A stretch of DNA of 64,000 bases, from the NCBI RefSeq assembly GCF_900182725.1, contig NZ_FXTO01000010.1, forward strand, positions 48,489 to 112,488, written 5' to 3'. The position numbers were made by a program, and so were the translations under genes. This document shows, in pieces, positions 18,178 through 26,482 of this stretch (the stretch's first letter is position 1; each line of letters begins with the position of its first letter). Origin of the DNA: Thalassovita litoralis. GTDB taxonomy: Bacteria; Pseudomonadota; Alphaproteobacteria; Rhodobacterales; Rhodobacteraceae. The notes beneath the pieces are model-generated. The model was not told where the DNA came from. It worked only from the letters and a program-made list of their open reading frames with translations, and did no database searches.

Positions 18178-19152
18178 TTACTCGGGAACGCAAACTTCGC
18201 CTGCGCTCATCGCTTTCAGGGTGCGCAGCGTCAGCGCTGCAATGATCACGACCAAGACCGCCAACAGCACCGTACCGAAATACTGATGCGCAACGCTGCC
18301 GGTTTTGGCCGCATAGGTGAAACTGGCAATCGTCACCGCCGCAAAGGGGAAGCCAAGTGCCCAGAAGCTCATGGCAAAGGGCAGTTTGACAATGCGCGGC
18401 AATTGCACAGCCACAATCACGGTAAACAGATACGCCCCGTTCAGCAGGATACGCGCCAGCGAATCCACGTCGCCCACCAGCCGGACCCACGCCACCATGC
18501 CCACAGCGGGCGGGGCGATCAGGATCACCAGCGTGGGCTGCAACCGCCCCGGCAGCGGGTCGTGGAACATCAGGCGGTTGATGACCAGGGTCATCAGCAC
18601 AACCCAGAAAATCAAACCAACAGACATGAAATACCAACTGATTTCAGGATGGCCCAACGGCACACCCGCGATGGGTACGATCACATTCCCCACAGCCGGG
18701 ATAAACCACGCCGGGTTCAAATGCCCGGTCTGAAAGGCGCGCGCCCCGATCCAGCCGGAAATCACGGCAATGGTCAGCACCCCCTGCAAAATCATACCGA
18801 CATACCACAGCGGTTCAGCAAGCGCGGGCGCTCGGGTCAGGCTGGCGGCTGCCAGCAATAACAGGGAAATCGAAATCGCCGGGAAAAACGCAATGCGAAC
18901 CGGGTGCTTCCATTCGGCCACAACGGCCTGCGGGTGTTTGACCGCCTTTGCCAGATACCCCAGCAGGATCAATGCAAACATCGCCAGCGCAACATAATAC
19001 ACGACGGTCGAGGCGGTATCCCCCACCTGCCAACTGTTTTCTGCCGCGTGAAGCGATAACGATAGGCCTGTCATGCCCATGATCGTTGCGAAAAACGTGA
19101 CCGGGTAATGTTCCAGCCTGCTTTCGCCATGTGTTTGTGTTGCGTCTGTCAT
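18178..19152 (-). CDS. SLAC1/TehA family anion channel (TDT family)
   Basis: This 324-residue membrane protein has about ten hydrophobic segments. The N-terminal LEHYPVTFFATIMGMTGLSLS matches the start of the SLAC1 anion channel family. The family includes TehA (tellurite resistance-related), plant SLAC1 and fungal sulfite exporters. The ATG at 19152 has an AAGGA site upstream, while the longer frame lacks conserved sequence. A perfect FNR box lies 76 bases before the start, suggesting oxygen-regulated expression. The DsrE-like partner hints at export of sulfite or another sulfur oxyanion. Confidence 0.85.
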   Translation of the reverse strand: MTDATQTHGESRLEHYPVTFFATIMGMTGLSLSLHAAENSWQVGDTASTVVYYVALAMFALILLGYLAKAVKHPQAVVAEWKHPVRIAFFPAISISLLLLAAASLTRAPALAEPLWYVGMILQGVLTIAVISGWIGARAFQTGHLNPAWFIPAVGNVIVPIAGVPLGHPEISWYFMSVGLIFWVVLMTLVINRLMFHDPLPGRLQPTLVILIAPPAVGMVAWVRLVGDVDSLARILLNGAYLFTVIVAVQLPRIVKLPFAMSFWALGFPFAAVTIASFTYAAKTGSVAHQYFGTVLLAVLVVIIAALTLRTLKAMSAGEVCVPE

Positions 19153-19227
19153 CTGCGTGTCCTTCCCTAAACCCGCATGTATTCTGTCTGATATGCGGTG
19201 ATTGGCATATGATGCACCCAGCAAACT

Positions 19228-19241
19228 TTGATCCAAATCAA
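19228..19241 (-). promoter_or_regulatory. FNR/FnrL box upstream of SLAC1-dsrE pair
   Basis: TTGATCCAAATCAA is an exact match to the FNR consensus TTGAT-N4-ATCAA. It lies 76-89 bases before the SLAC1 start codon on the minus strand. Being palindromic, it could also act on the other strand, but that direction has only the end of a convergent gene. Confidence 0.85.
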
Positions 19242-19348
19242 AAGGCATATTTTTGTCATACCTTTTTTACCTCGATCATTGGCCCGCAAACAAAACAGGC
19301 CACCCTAAAAGAGTGACCTGCCAATTCTCCGCTAATGATATGGTGGGA

Positions 19349-20911
19349 TCAGTCGGCGCAAATCCGATCCGACAGGACCGCGCCCAGATAATCGGACCGG
19401 GCCAGATATGCCCCGATCTGCCCCACCGCCGCGTGACTGGCAAACCGTGGGGCCAGACTGCGCAGCAGCACCCATTCAGACAAAGCCATGAAATCCGCGG
19501 CCTTGCTGGCGGGTTCTGCTGCATCGCCCAGTGCCGCCCGCGCACGAGTCCAATGTGCCACCGCTTCTGGTGTGGCATTGTCCGCGATAAAGGCCGCGAA
19601 ACGGTCCGCCGCCACCGCCGCGCGCCCCTGCACCAGACGCGTAGCCAGTGTCAGCGCATGAATGCCATTCGCGCCTTCGTAAATCCGGCAAATACGGGCA
19701 TCGCGCCAGACCTGATCCAGCCGGTATTCCTGTAAATAACCATAGCCGCCCAAACACTGTATCCCCAGATCGGCTGCCCGCGTTCCCGCCTCGGTACAGA
19801 AATGCTTGGCAATCGGGGTCAGGAATTCCACCAGCATCGGGTCATCGCCCTTTTCCAGCTGGACAATCGCCAGATGACTGATCGCCCGCCCAAGCAGTGA
19901 CAGCGCCCGCATTTCTGCCAGCATCGCGTGAACGTCATGGTGTTGGTCCAGCGTCACAGGCTGCCCGTCGGCCCCGCGCCCCTGCACCCGATCCGCGCAA
20001 TAGGCAGCAGCAATGTCATAGGCCCGCGTGGCATGGGCCACCCCCTGAAGCGACACATCCACCCGCGCGTGGTTCATCATCGTGAACATGGCCTTCAGGC
20101 CTTCGCCTTCGGCCCCAATCAGTTCAGCCCGCGCCCCGTCAAACGCCATCTGACAGGTGGGGGACGCATGAAGCCCCATTTTTTCCTCAATCCGGGTAAC
20201 GGTGATCGGGTTGCGGCTGCCATCGGGCAGATGCGACAGGCAGATAAACAGCGACAGGCCTTTGACCCCGCTATCCGCGCTGCCGGTGCGGGCCAGAACC
20301 AGATGGAAAATGCCATCCGTCATGTCCTGATCCCCACCCGAGATGAAAATCTTTTCGCCGTTGAGTTTCCATCCATCGCCATCCTGTTCGGCACGGGTAC
20401 GGATACGACCCAGATCAGACCCCGCCCCCGGTTCGGTCAGGCACATCGTAGACAGCCATTCACCCGATGCCAGACGTGGAATATAGGCGGTTTTCTGTGC
20501 CTCTGTTCCGTAGTCCAGCAGGGTCCGCACCGCACCCGGCACCAGACCCGTCACCATTTGCAGACTGTGATTTGCCCCGGTGAAAATCTCAGACACGCAG
20601 GCCAAAGCCACCCCGCCCAGCCCCTGCCCGGCATAGATTTCAGGAACTGTCAGCGCGGGCCAACCCTGTTCGGCATAGGCGGCATAAACCCGTTTGAACC
20701 CGTCCGGCATGATCACCCGACTATCCTTCAGGCGGCACCCTTGCCGGTCGCCGGGTTCGTCCAGCGGTGCGATTTCGCCCTCGGCAAAGGCGGCAAAAGC
20801 CTGCGTGATCTCTCGCATCAATGCGCCATCCCAATCCGGCAGCGCCGCAACACCCCCGACCTGTTCCAAGGTAAAAAGGATATCATCCACCGGGGCTGCA
20901 TAGGGTTTCAT
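19349..20911 (-). CDS. acyl-CoA dehydrogenase of the hydroxycinnamate locus
   Basis: This 520-residue flavoprotein has the ACAD core: CLTEPGAGSDLGRIRTRAE, LNGEKIFISGGDQDMT and IQCLGGYGYLQEYRLDQVWRD. Its length, longer than ordinary 380-residue ACADs, matches the branch with an extra C-terminal helical domain. It starts at MKPYAAPVDD behind AAAGGAC. It is the last gene of the cluster ech-marR-fcs-amidohydrolase-acd, so oxidation of a phenylpropanoid-CoA or side-chain thioester is more likely than general fatty acid use. That assignment rests on context. Confidence 0.85.
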   Translation of the reverse strand: MKPYAAPVDDILFTLEQVGGVAALPDWDGALMREITQAFAAFAEGEIAPLDEPGDRQGCRLKDSRVIMPDGFKRVYAAYAEQGWPALTVPEIYAGQGLGGVALACVSEIFTGANHSLQMVTGLVPGAVRTLLDYGTEAQKTAYIPRLASGEWLSTMCLTEPGAGSDLGRIRTRAEQDGDGWKLNGEKIFISGGDQDMTDGIFHLVLARTGSADSGVKGLSLFICLSHLPDGSRNPITVTRIEEKMGLHASPTCQMAFDGARAELIGAEGEGLKAMFTMMNHARVDVSLQGVAHATRAYDIAAAYCADRVQGRGADGQPVTLDQHHDVHAMLAEMRALSLLGRAISHLAIVQLEKGDDPMLVEFLTPIAKHFCTEAGTRAADLGIQCLGGYGYLQEYRLDQVWRDARICRIYEGANGIHALTLATRLVQGRAAVAADRFAAFIADNATPEAVAHWTRARAALGDAAEPASKAADFMALSEWVLLRSLAPRFASHAAVGQIGAYLARSDYLGAVLSDRICAD

Positions 20912-20992
20912 GTCTGGTCCTTTTGAACAAAGAAAGATCACCCCCGCCCCGGAAGGCCGGGACGGGGGATTTTCAAACGGGTCGTTCAGGGC

Positions 20993-21865
20993 TTAGATCA
21001 GGCCCAGCAGACGGGCCGCGTTGTTTTTGGTGATGTCTTCGCGCAGTTCGTCCTTGATTGCGATCTGCTCAAAATCCGACAGCCAGCGTTCGGGCGTGAT
21101 CATCGGCCAGTCCGACCCGAACAGCACCTTTTTCTTCAGGATCGAGTTGCAGTATTTCACCAGAATTGGCGGGAAATATTTCGGCGACCAGCCCGACAGG
21201 TCGATATAGACATTCGGCTTGTGCTGCGCGACCGAAAGCGCCTCTTCCTGCCAGGGGAAGGACGGGTGCGCCAGAATGATTTTCATGTCGGGGAAATCCA
21301 CCGCCACGTCATCCATATACATCGGATTGGAATATTTCAGCCGCATCCCGTTGCCGCCGCGCATCCCCGACCCCACGCCGGTCTGGCCGGTGTGGAACAG
21401 GGCAATGCCGCCCTCCTCGGCGATGGCTTCGTATAGTTCGTAGGCCATGCGGTCATTGGGATAAAACCCCTGCATCGTCGGGTGAAACTTGAAGCCCTTG
21501 ATGCCGAAATCCTTGATCAGGCGGCGCGCTTCGCGAGCGGCCATCTTGCCCTTCCACGGGTCGATCGAAGCAAAGGGGATCAGGACATCATCGTTTTCGG
21601 CGGCCAGTTCGGCCACTTCTTCGTTCTTGTAGCGGCGATATCCGGTTTCGCGTTCTGCATCGACGGGGAAAATCACCGCCGCGATATTCTGCTCGCGATA
21701 ATGCGCGGCTGTCTGCGGGATGGTCGGCGGATGGGACCACGGCGCACCGAAATATTTCGCCATCGTCGATTGCAGATCGTCATAGCCATCATCGGCATGA
21801 CAACCGCAGGGTTCTTCGGCATGGGTGTGGAAGTCGATTGCACGAACTTTCGTGATGTCCACCAT
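20993..21865 (-). CDS. amidohydrolase-family metal-dependent hydrolase
   Basis: This 290-residue TIM-barrel protein of the ACMSD-like amidohydrolase group has the N-terminal metal motif AIDFHTHAEEPCG, a mid-protein FKFHPTMQGF, IILAHPSFPW and the late LFGSDWPMITPERW. It lies between feruloyl-CoA synthetase and acyl-CoA dehydrogenase. In Rhodococcus jostii a hydrolase (CouO) acts on the side chain in beta-oxidative deacetylation of hydroxycinnamates, and this protein is a candidate for an analogous step. Orthology is not established. The ATG follows AAAGGACAGG. Confidence 0.82.
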   Translation of the reverse strand: MVDITKVRAIDFHTHAEEPCGCHADDGYDDLQSTMAKYFGAPWSHPPTIPQTAAHYREQNIAAVIFPVDAERETGYRRYKNEEVAELAAENDDVLIPFASIDPWKGKMAAREARRLIKDFGIKGFKFHPTMQGFYPNDRMAYELYEAIAEEGGIALFHTGQTGVGSGMRGGNGMRLKYSNPMYMDDVAVDFPDMKIILAHPSFPWQEEALSVAQHKPNVYIDLSGWSPKYFPPILVKYCNSILKKKVLFGSDWPMITPERWLSDFEQIAIKDELREDITKNNAARLLGLI

Positions 21866-21907
21866 ATTCCTGTCCTTTCAAAGGTTATGCCAAAGGCGGG
21901 TTCGGGA

Positions 21908-21944
21908 CGCCTTCGGCGAGAGAGTATTTCAGATCAGAAAGAAG
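21908..21944 (+). repeat. dispersed intergenic element, variant copy
   Basis: CGCCTTCGGCGAGAGAGTATTTC followed by an AGAAAGAAG tail lies in the 81-base gap between the amidohydrolase and feruloyl-CoA synthetase genes. It shares the GCCTTCGGCGAG...TATTT core with other copies. Confidence 0.45.
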
Positions 21945-21946
21945 CC

Positions 21947-23740
21947 TTAGACGCGGATCACATCCGCATCGGCATCATCGTAAATACGGGCCACCAGACC
22001 GGCGCGGCGGGCCAGCACCTTGCGCATGTTCAGGTTGCCCTTGGCCGTCATTTCGTGATCCGCAAGCGAGGGCGGTTCGGCCATGATCAGTGCCCGCCCG
22101 ATCCGGGTGGAACTGCCAGTGGCATGTTCCGCCAGTTCAGTCAGCTTCGCACGGACGGTTTCCACCATATCCGCATCGGTCACGATTTGATCGGGCTGCC
22201 CATTGCGCGGCTGGGCCGGGAACAGCAGCGCACCGATTTCCGCGCGGTCCTGTCCGGTGATCACCAGATCGCCAATCACGCCTTCCAACGCGGTCAGGAT
22301 TTGCCCGCGCAGCGCGGCGCAGCGCACCCATGTTCCCGAGGTCAGCTTGAAATCTTCGGATATGCGGCCATCGAAGCTAAGACCGCGGTCCGCATTTCCC
22401 GGTTCGACGAATTTCACTGCATCGCCGGTAATCAAGAATCCTTCGTCATCGAAGCTTTCGGCGGTTTTTTCGGCGTCTTCAAAATAGCCCGGCATGATAT
22501 TGGGGCCTTTGCAGCGCAGCTCAAACCGGCCATCGTCATCTGGCAGCAGCTTGATTTCCGCCCCCGGAACCGGCACGCCGATGATCCCTGACCGATCCAC
22601 GCGTTCATGCACAATCAGCGTGGCGGGCGAGGTTTCCGTCATCCCCCAACTGGACACCATCAGCGGCACTTTGCCTGTTACTTCTTGTGCCATATCCCCC
22701 AGCGATTGCCAGATTTCCTGTGGCAGTGACGCCCCGGCGTAGAATGTGAAATCCAACCCGGTAAAGAAATCACGGCGCAGATCGGGATCGGCCTTTAGCG
22801 CGGCCACCTGACGAGCAAAACCCACCGGCACATTAAAGGCCAGCGTTCCAGTGTGCATCTTCATGTTTTCCAGCGAACGCGGGAACAGCGCATCCGTAGG
22901 TTTGCCATCGTCGATATAGATCGACCCACCATTCGCCAGCATCATGTTAAAGTTATGCGACCCGCCGAACACGTGGTTCCACGGCAACCAGTCCAGAATT
23001 TTCGGCGGACGCGCCCGCAGCACCGGAAAGGCATCCGCGATCTGGGTCTGGTTGACGCACATCATTTTATGCGTGGTAATCACGCCTTTGGGATGCGAGG
23101 TGGACCCGGACGTGAACAGGATTTTCGCCAGCGTATCGGGCGTCACCGCCGCATGGGCCGCATCCACATCCGCAGCACCGCCTTGCAGCGCATCCGTCAT
23201 TGCGATCACATCACGCGGGGCGCCTTCGGGCTGGCTGGCCAGCACATCGAACCCAGACAGCGCCGCCATTCCAATCGCATCGCCATAGCGTTTGGCATCG
23301 TCCACGAACAACAAGCCCGGTTTTACCTTTTCAACGATATACAACAGCCGGTCATGTGCGCCGGGGATCAGCGAATATTGTTCAGCCACCGGGACGCTGG
23401 CCATGCCCACATATTGCGTGGCCAGTGCCAGCAGCGCATGATCGACAGAGTTGCCGGACATGATCACCACCGGCCCTTTTTTGTCATAGCCGTTCGCCAA
23501 CAGCCACGCCCCCAGATGACGCACCGCCGCCAGCGTTTGCGCATAGGTGACTTCGCGCCATCCTGCCCCGTCCCGTTCCGCGATAAATACCGCGTCCGGG
23601 GTTTTATCCGCCCATTGATGCAGCCACGCGCCTGTCGTGGGCGCGACTGGCCCCATCGGGTGGGATGAACGCAGGATTAGCGCCCCGTCGGCACGCGTTT
23701 CGGTGATCACGTCCTGCGGGACGGTGATGTCGTTGGTCAT
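21947..23740 (-). CDS. fcs: feruloyl-CoA / hydroxycinnamoyl-CoA synthetase
   Basis: This 597-residue AMP-binding enzyme has the phosphate loop ILFTSGSTSHPKGVITTHK, the adenine motif SSWGMTETSPATL and the hinge region FDGRISEDFKLTSGTWV, which is typical of feruloyl-CoA synthetases. It would activate ferulate or p-coumarate with ATP and CoA. A GAGGAGATCC ribosome binding site precedes the ATG. It lies 13 bases downstream of the MarR gene and is followed by the amidohydrolase and acyl-CoA dehydrogenase. Confidence 0.88.
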   Translation of the reverse strand: MTNDITVPQDVITETRADGALILRSSHPMGPVAPTTGAWLHQWADKTPDAVFIAERDGAGWREVTYAQTLAAVRHLGAWLLANGYDKKGPVVIMSGNSVDHALLALATQYVGMASVPVAEQYSLIPGAHDRLLYIVEKVKPGLLFVDDAKRYGDAIGMAALSGFDVLASQPEGAPRDVIAMTDALQGGAADVDAAHAAVTPDTLAKILFTSGSTSHPKGVITTHKMMCVNQTQIADAFPVLRARPPKILDWLPWNHVFGGSHNFNMMLANGGSIYIDDGKPTDALFPRSLENMKMHTGTLAFNVPVGFARQVAALKADPDLRRDFFTGLDFTFYAGASLPQEIWQSLGDMAQEVTGKVPLMVSSWGMTETSPATLIVHERVDRSGIIGVPVPGAEIKLLPDDDGRFELRCKGPNIMPGYFEDAEKTAESFDDEGFLITGDAVKFVEPGNADRGLSFDGRISEDFKLTSGTWVRCAALRGQILTALEGVIGDLVITGQDRAEIGALLFPAQPRNGQPDQIVTDADMVETVRAKLTELAEHATGSSTRIGRALIMAEPPSLADHEMTAKGNLNMRKVLARRAGLVARIYDDADADVIRV

Positions 23741-23753
23741 CGGTTGGATCTCC

Positions 23754-24233
23754 TCAATCCAGGGGGTCGATGCGGCGCAGCAGGTCCACCAGTTGCGCCC
23801 GTTCTTCCATGCTTAGATCAGCCAGCCGCTCCTCTTCGGCTGAGGCCAATGCCTTGGCGGCGGCATCCCGCCGTTTCATCCCGGCCAATGTTGCCCGCAA
23901 CGCATAAGACCGCCGATCCGTCGGCACACGAAAGCGCCCGATCAGGTTGGCCTCTTCCAGCGCGTCAATGATCAGGACGGTGTTGGACCGTTCCATGTTC
24001 AACCCCGCTGCCAGTTGCGATTGGGTCACGTCGGGATTATCCACGATCACGCTAAGCGCGGAAAACGTGGTAATCCGCAGCCCGAACGGTTCCAACGTCC
24101 GCGCTGCGTTTGATTGCATGATGTTCGAAGCCCGCTTCAGGTTATACCCTGCATAGCTGCGCAAATGCCGATCCAAAGGACCGGGCTGCGTATCGGCCAC
24201 GGGTGCGGGTCTGGGCGCGGGTTTGCGTTCCAT
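23754..24233 (-). CDS. MarR-family regulator of the hydroxycinnamate locus (CouR-like)
   Basis: The protein has about 159 residues. Winged-helix blocks are TFSALSVIVDNPDVTQSQLA, GLNMERSNTVLIIDALEEA and the wing VPTDRRSYALRATLAG. It lies between the hydratase/lyase-like gene and fcs in one tight operon. MarR proteins in this setting (CouR, FerR) are repressors released by hydroxycinnamoyl-CoA, and a palindrome at 25031-25052 before the first gene is the likely operator. The ATG at 24233 was preferred; a GTG two codons earlier touches the previous stop codon. Confidence 0.87.
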   Translation of the reverse strand: MERKPAPRPAPVADTQPGPLDRHLRSYAGYNLKRASNIMQSNAARTLEPFGLRITTFSALSVIVDNPDVTQSQLAAGLNMERSNTVLIIDALEEANLIGRFRVPTDRRSYALRATLAGMKRRDAAAKALASAEEERLADLSMEERAQLVDLLRRIDPLD

Positions 24234-24239
24234 GACCAC

Positions 24240-25010
24240 TTACCGGAAGGTCGGGATACGTTTTTCAAGGAAGGCACGCAGCCCTTCCTCGGCATCCGGG
24301 CTGGTTTGGGTCAGCGCGGCACACAGACTTTCGGTAAAGAATCCGTCCTGTTTGGACATGTCTTCGATCCGGGCTAGCGCGTGGATCATGACATAGTTGG
24401 ACAGGCCCGCGTTCTTGGCGATCTTGCCCGCCAGCTCCATTGCCAGCGCCATAGATTCGCCTTCACCCACGGAATAATGGCACAGCCCCAACCGCTGACC
24501 GTCTTCGGCATCGTATTTACGGCCTGTCAGCATCATTTCAGTCATGCGATCCGCGCCCAGAATACGCCCCACCCGGACCGAGGCACCGCCGCCCACATAA
24601 ATCCCGCGCCGTCCTTCGGGCAGTTGGAAAATCGTGGACGGTTCCGCAATCCGCACATGGGTCGAGGTGGCCAGTTCCAGCCCCCCGCCAATCACCGCGC
24701 CGAACATCGCAGACACGACCGGCAGACCCGAATATTGGATTTTGTCCATGATCCCGTGCCATTTGCGCGAATGGCGCATCGTGCCTTCGGCATCGCGAGC
24801 GACGTGTTCGCTCAGATCCAGACCGGAACAATAATGCCCGTCCACCCCCGTCAGAACGACCACTTTGGCCGCTTCGGGTGGGTTGGAAAAGAACCCATCC
24901 AACGCCGCCAGCAGGTTATCGTTCATGGCGTTGCGCTTGCCGGGGCGGTTCATCGTCAGAACGGCAATGTTGCCCTTCATCTCGACCTTCAGGACTTCTG
25001 CGTCTGTCAT
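24240..25010 (-). CDS. crotonase-family enoyl-CoA hydratase (hydroxycinnamoyl-CoA hydratase/lyase candidate)
   Basis: The protein has 256 residues. Crotonase oxyanion-hole segments are VDGHYCSGLDLSEH and AMFGAVIGGGLELATSTHVR, followed by FQLPEGRRGIYVGGGASVRV with the candidate catalytic glutamate. It is the first gene of the operon with marR and fcs. It could hydrate feruloyl-CoA and either cleave it to vanillin and acetyl-CoA (Ech type) or feed beta-oxidation; the accompanying acyl-CoA dehydrogenase and amidohydrolase favour the latter. The ATG at 25010 follows GGAGATAG. Confidence 0.83.
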   Translation of the reverse strand: MTDAEVLKVEMKGNIAVLTMNRPGKRNAMNDNLLAALDGFFSNPPEAAKVVVLTGVDGHYCSGLDLSEHVARDAEGTMRHSRKWHGIMDKIQYSGLPVVSAMFGAVIGGGLELATSTHVRIAEPSTIFQLPEGRRGIYVGGGASVRVGRILGADRMTEMMLTGRKYDAEDGQRLGLCHYSVGEGESMALAMELAGKIAKNAGLSNYVMIHALARIEDMSKQDGFFTESLCAALTQTSPDAEEGLRAFLEKRIPTFR

Positions 25011-25030
25011 TGCTATCTCCACTATTAGTT

Positions 25031-25052
25031 ATGGAATATAGCTATATGCCAT
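25031..25052. promoter_or_regulatory. 22-base palindrome, candidate MarR operator
   Basis: The sequence reads ATGGAATATAG followed by CTATATGCCAT, a dyad with a single mismatched pair. It lies 21 bases upstream of the first gene of the fcs operon and has the length and AT-rich centre typical of MarR operators. It is the only such dyad I see near this operon. Confidence 0.68.
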
Positions 25053-25093
25053 AAACAAGTCCAGCACCGTGTTTGCCACCCCAAGCACAGAAA

Positions 25094-25121
25094 AACGCCC
25101 CAAAGCATCCTTTGGGGCGTT
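25094..25121 (-). terminator. terminator of the TRAP transporter operon
   Basis: The 12-base stem AACGCCCCAAAG / CTTTGGGGCGTT has a four-base loop. On the minus strand it continues with TTTCTG, just after the dctM stop codon. On the plus strand it is also followed by T residues, so it may work in both directions. Confidence 0.9.
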
Positions 25122-25150
25122 TCATTTTTTACACTCTTGTCAGAGTGTTA

Positions 25151-26482
25151 TCAGTGTAGCAACCGCACAAGGAACAACGTAATGCCGGGGAAGGCCAGCA
25201 GCAGGATCACACGAATGATATCCGAGGCGACAAAGTGCATAACCGCTTTGTAAGTCTCGATCATCGGGGTCAGACGGTCCATCGAATTGATAACAAACAG
25301 GTTCATCCCGACAGGCGGGGTAATCAGCCCCACCTCGACCACGATCAGAACGATGATCCCGAACCAAATTGCCACTTCTTCGGTGTTCATGCCGAAATCC
25401 AGTGTCGAAATGATCGGGAAAAAGATCGGGATCGTCAGCAGGATCATCGACAGCGAATCCATCACGCAGCCAAAAACCAGATACAGAACCAGAATCAGCG
25501 ACAGCACGACCCACGGGCTTAGCCCCAGACCGACCACCCATTCCGACAACGCCTGTGGCACCTGACTTTGCGCCAGAAACCCGTTGTAGAACCCGGCACC
25601 CAGCACGATGAAGAAAATCATCGCCGTGCCGCGTGCGGTAGCGATGAAGCTTTCCACAAAGGTCACGCGGGTCAGGCCGCCATTGATCAGCGCAATCAGC
25701 CCTGTGCCAAACGCACCCACGGCGGCGCCTTCGGTCGGGGTGAAGATACCCATATAAATCCCACCAACCACAGCGATGAACACCAGTAACACCGGCCACA
25801 CATCAGCCAACGCCCGCATCCGTTCGCGCATCGGTTGGGGTTCACGCACACCAGCCGATCCGGGGTGCATACGCACATAGACCGAAATGGTGATCATATA
25901 GCCCACAGCCGCCAGAATCCCCGGAATGAATGCAGCCAGAAACAGCTTTGCAATGTTCTGTTCGGTCAGGATTGCATAGATCACAAGGATCACAGACGGC
26001 GGGATCAGGATGCCCAGCGTCCCCCCAGCGGCCAGCGTTGCTGTGGAAAACCCACCCGAATAGCCATAGCGGCGCAGTTCCGGCAGGGCGACCTGACTCA
26101 TCGTGGCGGCAGTCGCCAGCGACGACCCGCAGATTGACCCGAACCCGGCACAAGCCCCGACAGCAGCCATAGCCACACCACCGCGACGATGGCCCAGAAA
26201 CGCCTCGGCCGCTTTGAACAGGGCTTGGGACATCCCCCCCAGTGTTGCGAAATGCCCCATCAGGATGAACATCGGCACAATCGACAGCGAATAGCTGGAA
26301 AAGGTCGAATAGGTTTCGGTTTTCAGCTTCGCAAAGGCAACGTTCCAGCCGTTATTGATCAGGTACAGCCCGACAAGGCCGGTCAGGAACATCGACAACC
26401 CGATCGGCACCCGCAGAAAGATCATGATCAGCAGGACAGGAAAGGACAGAAGTCCGATTTCAAGATTGCTCAGGTCGATCAA
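25151..26482 (-). CDS. dctM: TRAP transporter large permease (DctM family)
   Basis: This 443-residue membrane protein has about 12 hydrophobic segments. Family motifs include IFLRVPIGLSMFLTGLVGLY near the start, GACAGFGSICGSSLATAATM and LAAGGTLGILIPPSVILVIY. I place the start at TTG 26482, which overlaps the dctQ stop as TTGA and has GGGGGAG seven bases upstream. Frames further upstream overlap dctQ and are not membrane-like. With DctQ and the binding proteins it forms a sodium-driven carboxylate importer, probably for aromatic or other organic acids. Confidence 0.88.
   Translation of the reverse strand: MIDLSNLEIGLLSFPVLLIMIFLRVPIGLSMFLTGLVGLYLINNGWNVAFAKLKTETYSTFSSYSLSIVPMFILMGHFATLGGMSQALFKAAEAFLGHRRGGVAMAAVGACAGFGSICGSSLATAATMSQVALPELRRYGYSGGFSTATLAAGGTLGILIPPSVILVIYAILTEQNIAKLFLAAFIPGILAAVGYMITISVYVRMHPGSAGVREPQPMRERMRALADVWPVLLVFIAVVGGIYMGIFTPTEGAAVGAFGTGLIALINGGLTRVTFVESFIATARGTAMIFFIVLGAGFYNGFLAQSQVPQALSEWVVGLGLSPWVVLSLILVLYLVFGCVMDSLSMILLTIPIFFPIISTLDFGMNTEEVAIWFGIIVLIVVEVGLITPPVGMNLFVINSMDRLTPMIETYKAVMHFVASDIIRVILLLAFPGITLFLVRLLH

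Noticed and set aside
20941..20975. GC hairpin between the amidohydrolase and acyl-CoA dehydrogenase genes as a terminator
   Set aside because: The stem is imperfect and lacks a T tract in the direction of transcription, so read-through into the dehydrogenase gene is more likely.
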